Below, in pieces: positions 22,046 through 30,390 of a stretch of 55,586 nt of DNA (position 1 is its first letter; each line of letters opens with the position of its first letter). The position numbers and the translations under genes are program-made. The notes beneath the pieces are model-generated. The model was not told where the DNA came from. It saw only the letters and a program-made list of their open reading frames with translations, and searched no databases. Where the stretch lies: IMG/VR virus record IMGVR_UViG_3300048838_000528, positions 1 to 55,586 of that record. One strand, given 5' to 3'. This DNA comes from a virus.

Positions 22046-23199
22046 TGTCAAATGATTTGCAAATGACAAAACAAAAAACAAGGTTAGAGGTTGCAAACGG
22101 AATTATTGCCGTTATTGAAAAGTTTAGTGAAGCACGGGCTTTAGAACTCGACAACTACCAAAAGACTTGTGGTGTAAACGCATTAAACTTTGTTGCAAAC
22201 ACTTTGGTAGATGATATTTCAGTGGATTTAAGCCGTGAGAACGTAATTAGTGTGGTTCAAAACCTTATGTTTTTAAGATTAAATGTAGCAAACGGCGAAG
22301 TTGCCCTAATTACACGTAATAGCAAAAAGGGTAAAATTCTTGAAATGCAAGTCATGGGAACAGGTTATGACGCACTTTTAAGAAACTTTGGGTTAAATAT
22401 CAATAAAGTTCACAATGCATGGCTAATTCGTGAAAATGACACGTATGTCCCAAGCGAATACGTTGGATTAAAACGCACTGAACCAATTTGGAAACTTGGT
22501 GGCAAGGACAAAAAAGAACGTGGTAGACTAATCAAGGTTGTTTACCCGATTGAACTCGAAGATGGAACTGTTGAATATTTAGAGGGCGAACGTGAAGATG
22601 TTAAGATTTCTCTAATTGCACAGGCTAAACAAAATATGATGAGAGCCAAAGATAAAAAAGAAGCCGAAAACATTTTAAGACAAATGGAAGAACTCGATTT
22701 AGATGAATTGCTTGGCAATCCCGAATGGCGTGATAAAGAAGTTGTAACAAAAGTTTATGATAATGGAAAATTTGTTGATGGGGCTACAAAGATTTTTAAT
22801 GACACTTATACGGGTTTCTCACGTGAAAATATGATTGAACGCAAAATGCGTAACCATGCGATTAGAAAGTATCCAAAAAATCTTGATAATGTTTATGTTC
22901 GTGAAGCATACGAAAGCACTTATGAAGAAGAAAGATACAACAAACCCATGAACGATAATATTTTAGAACATACACAAGGTGCTTTGGAAACCGAAACACA
23001 AGAAAAAGCAAATAGTATCGTGGTAGAAGAATTAGAAAAAGAAGTAGTTGAACCTGTTATTATTCAAGAAACAAAATCAACCGAAAATGATAGAAAAGTT
23101 GAAAATCAACCAAAAACGGTTGAACCAATCACGGTGGAAGCAGAACCTGTTTCGACCATAGACGAAATTGACAAAGATTTAGATGACTATTTCGAGTAA
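22045..23199 (+). CDS. RecT-like single-strand annealing protein, 384 aa
   Basis: The order of blocks fits RecT: an N-terminal helical region, NVISVVQNLMFLRLNVANGEVALITRNSKKGKILEMQVMGTGYDALLRNFG (the conserved strand core), PIWKLGG, a charged helix (SLIAQAKQNMMRAKDKKEAENIL) and MIERKMRNHAIRKYP. The last 80 residues are an acidic tail. It anneals ssDNA for recombination. Context supports the call: an MBL-fold protein and a PD-(D/E)XK nuclease follow, and both are common RecT partners. GAGGTGAAT precedes ATG. Confidence 0.8.
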   Translation: MSNDLQMTKQKTRLEVANGIIAVIEKFSEARALELDNYQKTCGVNALNFVANTLVDDISVDLSRENVISVVQNLMFLRLNVANGEVALITRNSKKGKILEMQVMGTGYDALLRNFGLNINKVHNAWLIRENDTYVPSEYVGLKRTEPIWKLGGKDKKERGRLIKVVYPIELEDGTVEYLEGEREDVKISLIAQAKQNMMRAKDKKEAENILRQMEELDLDELLGNPEWRDKEVVTKVYDNGKFVDGATKIFNDTYTGFSRENMIERKMRNHAIRKYPKNLDNVYVREAYESTYEEERYNKPMNDNILEHTQGALETETQEKANSIVVEELEKEVVEPVIIQETKSTENDRKVENQPKTVEPITVEAEPVSTIDEIDKDLDDYFE

Positions 23200-24046
23200 A
23201 ATCGGTAGGCTTGTTAATTTGGGCAGTAGTTCAAAAGGCAATTCGTTTTATATTGAATTGCTGTCTAATGCAACTAACAAGCCATTACGCATACTGTTGG
23301 AGGTTGGTTTTGATTTCAATGAACTTTTAAAACGCATGGTAAAAAACGGTATCAAAATAAACGATATTGATTTGGTATTGGTATCCCATAAACACACCGA
23401 CCACAGTGCTTCTATGGTGGAGTTTGTAAAACGGGGAGTACCTGTTTACGCACCAAAACAAGCGTTTGAACATCACGGCATTTTTTACCAAGATGAATAC
23501 CTTTTAGAAGAATATAAGTGGAAGAAAATTGGTTTTGGTACACATATTATGGCTTTACCTTTAGAGCATTTTGATAAAGGTGAAAAAGTAGAAACATTTG
23601 GTTTTATATTAAATGTTGATAATGAAATGAATATGCTTTTCGCAACCGATACAAAATACATCCCACAAGATTTATCAAAGTTTAATTTTGATGTGATTTT
23701 TATTGAGGCAAACTATTTGGAAGATACCGTAAAATACGCATTGTTAGACGCTGAAAAAAGCAAGGACGCAAACAATATTTCACGATACGCACGCCTTGTG
23801 GATAGCCATATGAGTTTAGAAAACATGGTGCGAACTTTAGATGGAAGTATTAGAGAGGGTGCAAAGCCTTTTAATTTAAGTAAAACACAACTCATATTTT
23901 TAATTCATTTATCAAGTAATAGAAAAACAAATGAAACTTATTACAAAGAGTTTACACGAAATTATTTAGAGCGAACTAAAAGCAAGACAAGAAAAAACGA
24001 CAACTTAAAAATAGTTGTATGTAAAAGAGAGGGTTGTTTTTTATAA
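23183..24046 (+). CDS. Metallo-beta-lactamase-fold hydrolase, 287 aa
   Basis: Motif HxHxDH is present as H69, H71, D73, H74 (SHKHTDHS), with H129 and D156 (FATDTKY) completing two metal sites. The N-terminus VNLGSSSKGNSFYI is like that of YycJ/WalJ-type MBL proteins, which include 5' exonucleases. MBL proteins directly after recT are common in Bacillota phages and probably process DNA ends. It starts 17 nt inside the RecT gene. Confidence 0.85.
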   Translation: MTISSKIGRLVNLGSSSKGNSFYIELLSNATNKPLRILLEVGFDFNELLKRMVKNGIKINDIDLVLVSHKHTDHSASMVEFVKRGVPVYAPKQAFEHHGIFYQDEYLLEEYKWKKIGFGTHIMALPLEHFDKGEKVETFGFILNVDNEMNMLFATDTKYIPQDLSKFNFDVIFIEANYLEDTVKYALLDAEKSKDANNISRYARLVDSHMSLENMVRTLDGSIREGAKPFNLSKTQLIFLIHLSSNRKTNETYYKEFTRNYLERTKSKTRKNDNLKIVVCKREGCFL

Positions 24047-24288
24047 TGAAAAACAATGCTATATTGCCTATTGAAAAAGAAAAAACTGTTACGGTTGAAA
24101 TTATATTTTCGTTCCCAAACGAAATGGAACATGAAGAAGTTGAAGGAATTGTAAAAGAAGGAGTAAAAACAATTTCTATGAATACTGATTTTTTTAAAAA
24201 CTTCAAAGAATACCACATAAATTACGATTATATGCTACCTGATTTTGATGGGTGCGTTTCATTTGAAGATAATTATTTTGAAGATTGA
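24046..24288 (+). CDS. Small acidic protein, 80 aa
   Basis: Not recognised. ATG shares its first base with the MBL stop; AGAGAGGG lies about 11 nt upstream. Ferredoxin-like strand pattern (KTVTVEIIFSFPNEMEHEEVEGIVKEGVKTI) and an acidic end. In the recombination block by position. Confidence 0.7.
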   Translation: MKNNAILPIEKEKTVTVEIIFSFPNEMEHEEVEGIVKEGVKTISMNTDFFKNFKEYHINYDYMLPDFDGCVSFEDNYFED

Positions 24289-24521
24289 TGGACTTAACAA
24301 AAAACGCATACGAAGAATGGTTTTATCTTAATGGAAATGTGGTTAGCGAAAAGAAATTTATGAATAGTTTTGATAGGAATACTTTGAACTATAAAACTTC
24401 CACACAATTCAAACTTGCAAAACGTATTTTGAGTGGTGAAAATGTTAAGATAAAACAAAATGTTTACCATTACGAAGAAAGGAATGTGGTGACAGGTGAA
24501 ATTAAAGAGCAGAAATATTAA
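24288..24521 (+). CDS. Small protein, 77 aa
   Basis: Not recognised. I choose ATG 24288, overlapping the previous stop (TGATG); a TTG one codon earlier is possible. Basic and aromatic. Its last 26 nt overlap the start of the nuclease gene. Confidence 0.65.
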   Translation: MDLTKNAYEEWFYLNGNVVSEKKFMNSFDRNTLNYKTSTQFKLAKRILSGENVKIKQNVYHYEERNVVTGEIKEQKY

Positions 24522-25338
24522 ACGTATACACATTATTGGGCAAAACGGAAATGAACCATCCAAAGTGATGTTTGAAATATTTGAACCACTTAAAAAGAAA
24601 AAGATAACTTCAACTTGGTTTCCTAATCTTTACGGTGCTTCTGATTTCAATAAAAAGGGTGACGAAGTATTAAAATTTTACAACTTTTTAGAAGGTGACG
24701 CCTTTAATAATTTTTATTCACTTCGTGGTTTTATTGCAGAACGTATCATTCAGGATAGCATAAAGAAAAAAGGCTATCCATATAGAATATTCAAAGATAC
24801 TTTTGACATCTTTTTATACACGAAAGAGGGAGATAACAAACTTTATAAGTACTTTGGTGGGCTTCCTGACTTGATTTACGAAAAAGATGGCTCTGAAAGA
24901 TTATTAGAAGTCAAGTCAAAAGAACTTGTTAAGAAAAATTATGTTGAAAGCAACCCACCTCAAACGGAAATTATGCAGGGGAAAATGTTAGCGTTGCTTC
25001 GTGGCTTGGATAGGGTTTCCATGACTTACGTTTTGTTTGGTGAAAAGGCTGAACGAAGCATGTATTTAGCAATGAACTCGCCGTTTGATTTGCAAGTAAG
25101 TGTCAAAAAGTTTGATGAAATCATGCCGGTTCTAAAATACAAAGAAGATTACGAAATTGTTGTGAAAGACTACACTGTAAACAAAAACGAACTTTTAGAA
25201 CAAATGAAAACGGCTTACAAATACGCCGATGGGTTTAGACAAACGCTTACGCTTAATTTAGACGATTTAAGCGAAGAAGTAAGAAAGCAAATCTTTGAAT
25301 TAGAAATGGAATTAGAGGAGGACTTCAAGAAAAAATGA
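24496..25338 (+). CDS. PD-(D/E)XK nuclease (YqaJ/Cas4-like), 280 aa
   Basis: Catalytic core: E82 in RGFIAERIIQD, then GLPDLI with D125, and LLEVKSK with E138 and K140. A Gln follows in TEIMQGKML. This is the nuclease pattern of YqaJ- and Cas4-like phage exonucleases, which resect ends for RecT. I choose GTG 24496, as the open frame begins there and GAAAGGA lies upstream. C-terminal 60 residues are acidic and helical. Fits RecT-MBL-nuclease context. Confidence 0.85.
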   Translation: MKLKSRNIKRIHIIGQNGNEPSKVMFEIFEPLKKKKITSTWFPNLYGASDFNKKGDEVLKFYNFLEGDAFNNFYSLRGFIAERIIQDSIKKKGYPYRIFKDTFDIFLYTKEGDNKLYKYFGGLPDLIYEKDGSERLLEVKSKELVKKNYVESNPPQTEIMQGKMLALLRGLDRVSMTYVLFGEKAERSMYLAMNSPFDLQVSVKKFDEIMPVLKYKEDYEIVVKDYTVNKNELLEQMKTAYKYADGFRQTLTLNLDDLSEEVRKQIFELEMELEEDFKKK

Positions 25339-25541
25339 CACTAAAAACATTCTTAAAAACAAAGGATAAAAAAGTTAAGGTACAGGTTCATTTGCAATTA
25401 TCAAGCGACCCAACTATCGAGGAATACTCGGTAAGTGACGTAAAAGATAGTATAATTGGCAGGGCACACTTATTTGATGTTGTAAATTGGACCGTTCAAT
25501 TTGACAATTATGAACCTTTAGTGGTGGTGACTGTAAAATGA
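25335..25541 (+). CDS. Small protein, 68 aa
   Basis: Not recognised. ATGA overlap with the nuclease; GAGGAG lies upstream inside it. Alternating strands (KVKVQVHLQLSS, WTVQFDNYEPLVVVTVK) suggest a small beta fold. Overlaps the next gene by 4 nt. Confidence 0.7.
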   Translation: MTLKTFLKTKDKKVKVQVHLQLSSDPTIEEYSVSDVKDSIIGRAHLFDVVNWTVQFDNYEPLVVVTVK

Positions 25542-25936
25542 CGTTAAAAAAGAAGTTAGAAGAATATCAAAAGGTTAAAAGACAAATCGAAGAACTCTAT
25601 CGTAAAAAGATGGCAATTGAAAAAACCATTATAGACGAAATGGAACAAATTGACCCACAAACTTATCAACGTAAAAATGAAATTGATTTAGATGACGCAT
25701 ATTCCTTGCTATTGATTTACGAAAACAATATTGACCCCAATTTAGTGCGTGAACATTATCCAACAATTTTCAATTATGGGCAACGGTTATATTTTGATTA
25801 CAAACAAGCCATGAGTTCTTTAGAAAGTGCAAAAGACTTTTGGTCGCTTATGAAAATTTGCAGGGTAAAAACGCCAAAACTGAAAGTGGTGAAAAAGAAT
25901 GGAAAAGGAACTTCAAGAAGAAATACGCAAGTATAA
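25538..25936 (+). CDS. Helical basic protein, 132 aa
   Basis: Not recognised. An N-terminal coiled-coil-like helix (LKKKLEEYQKVKRQIEELYRKK) and a very basic C-terminal tail (KTPKLKVVKKNGKGTSRRN). It overlaps the following gene by 38 nt, a larger overlap than most here. Confidence 0.7.
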   Translation: MTLKKKLEEYQKVKRQIEELYRKKMAIEKTIIDEMEQIDPQTYQRKNEIDLDDAYSLLLIYENNIDPNLVREHYPTIFNYGQRLYFDYKQAMSSLESAKDFWSLMKICRVKTPKLKVVKKNGKGTSRRNTQV

Positions 25937-26282
25937 AATGTTACAAGAAGATAGGTTCAAGAAACTAAACATTTATGACAATTATATTCAACTTTCTAAA
26001 CATAAAATACTTGATTTAATGAAGGTTCTAAAACTCGAAGAATATCAAGGCGTTAAAAGAATATTGAAACCTGAAACAAAAAATCTTACAATAGAAGAAA
26101 TCATGTTGCAATTTACCGATGTGGAAATTGTTAAATTATTAGTGTGCAACTTGGACTTGAAAAAAACGGTTGATAATGTTATGATTAGAAAAGGTTATTC
26201 ACGGGCGATGGCAGAAGCAATTGTTCGCAATATCAAACAAATGTATGAATATCAAATAGAAGAATTGGAGATAAAAAAATAA
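25899..26282 (+). CDS. Helical protein, 127 aa, possible HTH
   Basis: Not recognised. N-terminal charged helix, then YQGVKRILKPETKNLTIEEIMLQFTDVEIVKLLVCNLD and TVDNVMIRKGYSRAMAEAIVRNIKQMYEY, which could be a helix-turn-helix. A role as a small late regulator is possible but unproven. AAAAAGAATGG RBS region inside the previous gene. Confidence 0.7.
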   Translation: MEKELQEEIRKYKMLQEDRFKKLNIYDNYIQLSKHKILDLMKVLKLEEYQGVKRILKPETKNLTIEEIMLQFTDVEIVKLLVCNLDLKKTVDNVMIRKGYSRAMAEAIVRNIKQMYEYQIEELEIKK

Positions 26283-26494
26283 TGGCAAAATTAGTTATCA
26301 AGTTTAATGTAACAATGGAATACGATGGCAATAAAATACAAGATAGTGAAAACGCTTTTAAAGAGGCAACAACATTACTTGAAGATAAAAAAGAATTAGA
26401 AAACATTAAAAATGAAATTATTGACGATTTGATGGATGATGAAGATTATACAACTATTAAAATTAAAAACTTCAAATGGGAAGTGATTGAATGA
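26282..26494 (+). CDS. Small acidic protein, 70 aa
   Basis: Not recognised. TAATG junction with the previous gene; TTGGAGAT lies upstream. Strand (KLVIKFNVTMEYDG), helix (ENAFKEATTLLEDKKELENIKNEIID) and a final strand. Acidic overall. Confidence 0.7.
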   Translation: MAKLVIKFNVTMEYDGNKIQDSENAFKEATTLLEDKKELENIKNEIIDDLMDDEDYTTIKIKNFKWEVIE

Positions 26495-26748
26495 ACGCAT
26501 ATGAAATGCCATTTGAAACCTATATGCACACAAAAAGTCTAATGTATTTCAAAGTGGTGGTTTTCAACTGTCATGGGGAATACGTAGACGAGTTTGACAA
26601 TTACGAAGAAAAGAATTACAAAGTCGAATTGGTTAGAAAGTATGCAAATTATATGGTAACGGAAGAACAAGTGACATTCAAAAAAGTTAAAGGATATGCC
26701 ATTTCAACAACCATTATTCACATACAGGAGTTGGGGTATGAAAATTGA
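26491..26748 (+). CDS. Small protein, 85 aa
   Basis: Not recognised. ATGA overlap with the previous gene. Aromatic N-terminus (AYEMPFETYMHTKSLMYFKVVVFNCHGEYVDEFDNYEEKNYKV is split here by function unknown) and beta-rich middle. Overlaps the next gene by 11 nt. Confidence 0.65.
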   Translation: MNAYEMPFETYMHTKSLMYFKVVVFNCHGEYVDEFDNYEEKNYKVELVRKYANYMVTEEQVTFKKVKGYAISTTIIHIQELGYEN

Positions 26749-26956
26749 TTTTGATTTTGTTGATGTGAAAATTGGAAAAGATTATTTAGACTTTACATGG
26801 GCTTGTGAATTTGGTTTTGGGCATTTGATAACCGATTGGGATTTTAATATTTTAGACAATGAATGTATGGACGATGATTTTTGCAACCAAGTAATAGAAG
26901 AAGGAAGAAAAAATATGTTAAATTATTTTGGAGGTGATTTGCCATTAGATATTTAG
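26738..26956 (+). CDS. Acidic protein, 72 aa
   Basis: Not recognised. I choose ATG 26738, with AGGAGTTGGGGT upstream; an in-frame extension lacks an RBS. Acidic and Phe/Trp-rich (FDFVDVKIGKDYLDFTWACEFGFG, DNECMDDDFCNQVIEEG). Its 3' end carries the GGAGGTGA that serves the next gene. Confidence 0.65.
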   Translation: MKIDFDFVDVKIGKDYLDFTWACEFGFGHLITDWDFNILDNECMDDDFCNQVIEEGRKNMLNYFGGDLPLDI

Positions 26957-27405
26957 CGATTAGCAAAGCACCAAATTACTTTGCATATGCCGTTTTCAAT
27001 GAACAAAAATTAGAAGAATACGGTTTGGAAACGCTAAAGGAATTTGATGATGTTTTAAGATTGAAAGAAGTGTTTAATCTTATGAATGAAATTATCATTT
27101 CCACACAAACGAGTGTTGTGGTAACTCATTCACTTGAAATTGAAAAAATATTAAAGAAAGATTTGGAACGGATTACCGAGTTCAAGGCAATGATAAAATT
27201 GGCTACCATCCAAACCCACCGTTTATATTTGGAAGCAAAAACAACAGGTTGGGAAAAGAAGATTTTGGGGCGTGTTACAAAAGCACAAAAACTAAAACTT
27301 ATTCGTGATGGATACGAAATTGAATTAGATGGTGTATTTGCAGGCGATTTGGCTGACGCTATCATTCTTGGGGAAGCCGTTGCACACAAGAGGATTTATG
27401 TATGA
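26944..27405 (+). CDS. RuvC/RNase H-fold protein with ATT start, 153 aa
   Basis: The frame is open from 26938 and has no ATG, GTG or TTG before residue 28, but GGAGGTGA (26930-26937) lies 6 nt before ATT 26944. From there it reads RYLAISKAPNYFAYAVFNEQKLEEYG, the first hairpin of the RNase H fold, and it ends FAGDLADAIILGEA with the D135/D138 pattern of RuvC-like Holliday junction resolvases. The usual first catalytic Asp is Ser7, so activity is uncertain. A resolvase fits the recombination block. Alternatively a degenerate, structural homologue. Confidence 0.75.
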   Translation: MRYLAISKAPNYFAYAVFNEQKLEEYGLETLKEFDDVLRLKEVFNLMNEIIISTQTSVVVTHSLEIEKILKKDLERITEFKAMIKLATIQTHRLYLEAKTTGWEKKILGRVTKAQKLKLIRDGYEIELDGVFAGDLADAIILGEAVAHKRIYV

Positions 27406-27797
27406 AACGTTACCGAACATTTATTTTTGATAATGACGAATTGCTTTACGTTCTTATTACAAAACAATACGATGGTGAAATTGTAAAGGATTTTGATTTG
27501 TATTATATGGGAAATCAAAAAGAGTGCATTTTAGACGTTTTAAGACGTTTTGGTTCAAAGTCGATTAACTATTCAAGTTTAATAGAAAACTTCGTTACAA
27601 CCGATTGTCATGCGTCTAATAACGTGTTACGATATTCACGCAACCTTTTAGATACCAAAAGTCTTAACATTACAAGATTTAGAGATAAAACACTACATTT
27701 CTTGGTATCTCAATTTGAAAGTGATTGGGGGGTAGTAAATTGGAATGGCTTTAGAAGAAAAGAAAACAAAAACGCCAAGAAAAAACCGAGCGATTAA
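27402..27797 (+). CDS. Protein, 131 aa, unknown
   Basis: Not recognised. ATGA overlap with the RuvC-like gene. Mixed fold with strands at the start (RYRTFIFDNDELLYVLITKQYDG) and a basic end (RRKENKNAKKKPSD). Overlaps the next gene by 53 nt. Confidence 0.7.
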   Translation: MKRYRTFIFDNDELLYVLITKQYDGEIVKDFDLYYMGNQKECILDVLRRFGSKSINYSSLIENFVTTDCHASNNVLRYSRNLLDTKSLNITRFRDKTLHFLVSQFESDWGVVNWNGFRRKENKNAKKKPSD

Positions 27798-28158
27798 AAT
27801 TGTGGATGGCGTTTGGGGTGAAGAAATTTCAATTTATATTCAAGATTATGAAAACCCAGAAATTAAAATTACGTATTTAAGAAAAGAAAATGATATTTAT
27901 GAAAATGTTGTGAAAACTTTCATAAGAAAAGATGTAGAAGATTTAAAAATCAAGGGTTTTGTGGATTGGTTTTGGGTTGAGATGGCTATGCAAAGTGTAA
28001 GCAAAGTAAATGAAATATACCAAGTCGTACAGGGTTTGCTACACCCAAGTTTAGACCATATATTTTATGTCAAAAATTACACCAAACGTGAACTTCGACT
28101 AAACCCACTTTTTCAAGTCAAATTACCACACCCAAATTATAAGGAGTATAAAAAATGA
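27745..28158 (+). CDS. Protein, 137 aa, unknown
   Basis: Not recognised. GGGGGGTAGTAAATTGG lies before ATG 27745. The N-terminus is basic and Thr/Pro/Lys-rich (EEKKTKTPRKNRAIK), followed by a mixed domain with DWFWVEMAMQSVSKVNEIYQVV. It overlaps the previous gene by 53 nt and the next by 4 nt. Confidence 0.7.
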   Translation: MALEEKKTKTPRKNRAIKIVDGVWGEEISIYIQDYENPEIKITYLRKENDIYENVVKTFIRKDVEDLKIKGFVDWFWVEMAMQSVSKVNEIYQVVQGLLHPSLDHIFYVKNYTKRELRLNPLFQVKLPHPNYKEYKK

Positions 28159-28997
28159 AGTTTATCATAGGAGAAAAAGTTGATTTTTATTTTGAAGATG
28201 AAGTTTTATGTGATGGTGAAATAATTAGCCTCGAATATAAAATGTCAGGAACATATTATCACATATCGCATAAAAATTATTGCTATTTTATAAGTGAAAA
28301 TGCTATTTTCAAAAGGGAAACAAAAAGGGAATATGATTTTAGAGGTTTAAATTCGAGTGACGTTTACCAACGCATACACGGAATTTCAATGTATGGGAAC
28401 AACAAAGTTATTTTAGAACAAAACCAAATAACCACAGAAATAATAACATTGGCAAATGCAAGGGGAGTTGGAATTGAAGTTAAAAAACCAATAGAAATAC
28501 AAACGGTGACAAATGGTGACTTTATTAGTGACGTTTGGGATTGGAGTTTTCCGGAACTTTGGATTGACGCAAAAAAACAAAAACCTTACGTTACTTACGG
28601 GGCAAACGGTGACTTTAGTAGTGACATTTGGACTTGGTCTTTTGCGGAAGAGATAGACAAAATTATTAAAGATTTAAAGGAGGCAAAAAAAACGGATATG
28701 CTATTATTTCCCAATTATGAGTTTGCGTTAAAAGATGATGTTAAAAACAAATTAAAAGAAATTAAATCGCCATATTATTCCAATTTACCCGACACCGTTT
28801 ATTTTAATGACAAAAAGAAAGCAACAACTTTAATGTATAATCAAAAGGCAACCGTAGTAAAGTGTGGTAAGGGTGATAAATATTCAAGACGCATTGGTTT
28901 CTTGGAGGCTTATTTCCAATCAACGTGTGGGCTATCCAAAACTCAAGCCAAAAAGTATTTAGAAAACATTGTGAAAGATAAAGAGGAAAAGAAATAA
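28155..28997 (+). CDS. Repeat-containing phage protein, 280 aa
   Basis: Three parts can be seen. Residues 1-60 look like a small barrel (IGEKVDFYFEDEVLCDGEIISLEYK). Residues 120-132 and 151-163 are a tandem repeat (NGDFISDVWDWSF and NGDFSSDIWTWSF). Residues 205-275 match a short module common in Bacillota phages (TVYFNDKKKATTLMYNQKATVVKC, then GFLEAYFQ and KKYLENIV). No enzymatic motif is visible, and I do not know the function. AAGGAGTATAAAAA precedes ATG. Confidence 0.75.
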   Translation: MKFIIGEKVDFYFEDEVLCDGEIISLEYKMSGTYYHISHKNYCYFISENAIFKRETKREYDFRGLNSSDVYQRIHGISMYGNNKVILEQNQITTEIITLANARGVGIEVKKPIEIQTVTNGDFISDVWDWSFPELWIDAKKQKPYVTYGANGDFSSDIWTWSFAEEIDKIIKDLKEAKKTDMLLFPNYEFALKDDVKNKLKEIKSPYYSNLPDTVYFNDKKKATTLMYNQKATVVKCGKGDKYSRRIGFLEAYFQSTCGLSKTQAKKYLENIVKDKEEKK

Positions 28998-29230
28998 TGG
29001 CTAAACCTATTTTTGTTATTAAAGTAGATAGAGAAGTTTTGTTAATTTCATCTAAAATGGAAGAATTTAGAAAAGTTTTTGATAGCATATGCAAATCCAT
29101 TGGTGACGAATATCATATACTTGCTATGACTAAAGAATATGATGTTTCCGTATTAAATGGTGAATTATTTGAAGTTCGTGAGGAACAATGGGAACATATT
29201 TTAAAAATAATAAAAGGAGAAAGTGAGTAA
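28997..29230 (+). CDS. Small protein, 77 aa
   Basis: Not recognised. TAATG junction with the previous gene, GAGGAAA upstream. Strand-helix-strand pattern (KPIFVIKVDREVLLISSKMEEFRKVFDSICKSI), acidic end. Confidence 0.7.
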   Translation: MAKPIFVIKVDREVLLISSKMEEFRKVFDSICKSIGDEYHILAMTKEYDVSVLNGELFEVREEQWEHILKIIKGESE

Positions 29231-29499
29231 TGCAAATATTTTTATTTATTGTTTTGCTGTTTGCTGTTGGTTTAATGCGTTCTTTGCCTAAAGTTATTAC
29301 AAAATGGGGTAAAGAAGATAACGATGTTAGCACTATAATTTTAGCACTTATTTTATCAATTGGTTTCCAATTCGTATTACCATTTGTCTTAAATTGGTAT
29401 TTAAACTTTTTATTTAATTTTGTTTTAAATTATTGGGTTGCGTTTGGTTTATTGTTTGTTGTTTCAGTATTTGTGGAACATATTGACGTTAATGAATAG
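29230..29499 (+). CDS. Membrane protein, 89 aa
   Basis: Three hydrophobic segments: residues 2-18, 34-52 and 58-84, the last two rich in Leu, Phe, Val and Trp. A small multi-pass membrane protein of the size of a holin, but it is on the early (+) arm, away from the late genes. A role in membrane modification or exclusion is as likely as lysis. AAAAGGAGAAAGTGAGTA precedes ATG. Confidence 0.75.
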   Translation: MQIFLFIVLLFAVGLMRSLPKVITKWGKEDNDVSTIILALILSIGFQFVLPFVLNWYLNFLFNFVLNYWVAFGLLFVVSVFVEHIDVNE

Positions 29500-29509
29500 G
29501 AGAAATTAA

Positions 29510-30040
29510 ATGAACTTTGAAGAAAAATTAGGATTATTAGAACGTGGATTAAAACGCAGGGTAGAAAACTATCCAAAATATGTTGAGAGTGGTAAGGTAC
29601 AGCAAGAAAAAGTACAAAAGTTTGTGGACGAATTTAATAGAATTATTGAAGTTTACAAAAATGATTACAAAGTTAGAAAGCAACTTCAAAATGATAAGTC
29701 CTTAATTGCGATGGCGGGTAGCAAATCAAAACTTAAAAAGTTGTTGGAAAATGAAGTTGAGTTTGTAAAAATGGTAGAAACAGGGCGTGATGAATATCTT
29801 AAAAACTACGGTCAAGAAATCTTTAGAATACAAATGATGTTAGACGAAGCAAAAGAGGGATTACCTGACGCTGAATATTTATTAAAACTTATTGCTCACA
29901 ATAATTACGATGAAAAAATGTTAGATAGTTTTATGAACTTATTCTTGCTACCCGTTCTAACCGATTGGAAACAGTATGAAGAAGATTTAAAAAAACAAGA
30001 ACAAGAAAACATACAAGATAACATACAAGATAGCGAGTGA
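29510..30040 (+). CDS. Helical protein, 176 aa
   Basis: Not recognised. Almost all helical with long charged segments (EEKLGLLERGLKRRVENYPKYV, KVQKFVDEFNRIIEVYKND), so coiled-coil interactions are likely. The C-terminus ends with a short duplication (ENIQDNIQDSE). AGGAGAAATTAA precedes ATG. Confidence 0.75.
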   Translation: MNFEEKLGLLERGLKRRVENYPKYVESGKVQQEKVQKFVDEFNRIIEVYKNDYKVRKQLQNDKSLIAMAGSKSKLKKLLENEVEFVKMVETGRDEYLKNYGQEIFRIQMMLDEAKEGLPDAEYLLKLIAHNNYDEKMLDSFMNLFLLPVLTDWKQYEEDLKKQEQENIQDNIQDSE

Positions 30041-30045
30041 TAAAA

Positions 30046-30390
30046 ATGAGAAAGAAAATATTTATAGTACTTTTATTCTTACTTTTATTTGCAATGTTTG
30101 GTTGCACTGAAAAACAAGAAGAAGATAAACACGAAAACGAATACGTTCGTGTGGATAGATTGGAATATATTGACAACGAAAAAATACCCGTTGTGGATTT
30201 GGAACACATTTACGAATTTTTAGACCCAATTGTGATGGTTAAAAATGAAAATAGTTATTACTTTTATTTTGAAGTTGAAACCTATCCATTCTATCGTTTA
30301 GTAAATAATGAAAAAATATATCCCTATTACGTGAATGAAATCTCTTATATTAAGGTGTCTGACATTACAAATATCAAAGTTGGTGATTAG
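30046..30390 (+). CDS. Lipoprotein, 114 aa
   Basis: Signal peptide with lipobox (MRKKIFIVLLFLLLFAMFGC), lipidated Cys at residue 20, then a charged linker (TEKQEEDKHENE) and a small beta-rich domain (YYFYFEVETYPFYRL). Start ATG 30046; GTG 30037, which overlaps the previous stop, is an alternative. The second lipoprotein of this arm (the first is at 11139). Superinfection exclusion is a plausible but unproven role. Confidence 0.8.
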   Translation: MRKKIFIVLLFLLLFAMFGCTEKQEEDKHENEYVRVDRLEYIDNEKIPVVDLEHIYEFLDPIVMVKNENSYYFYFEVETYPFYRLVNNEKIYPYYVNEISYIKVSDITNIKVGD

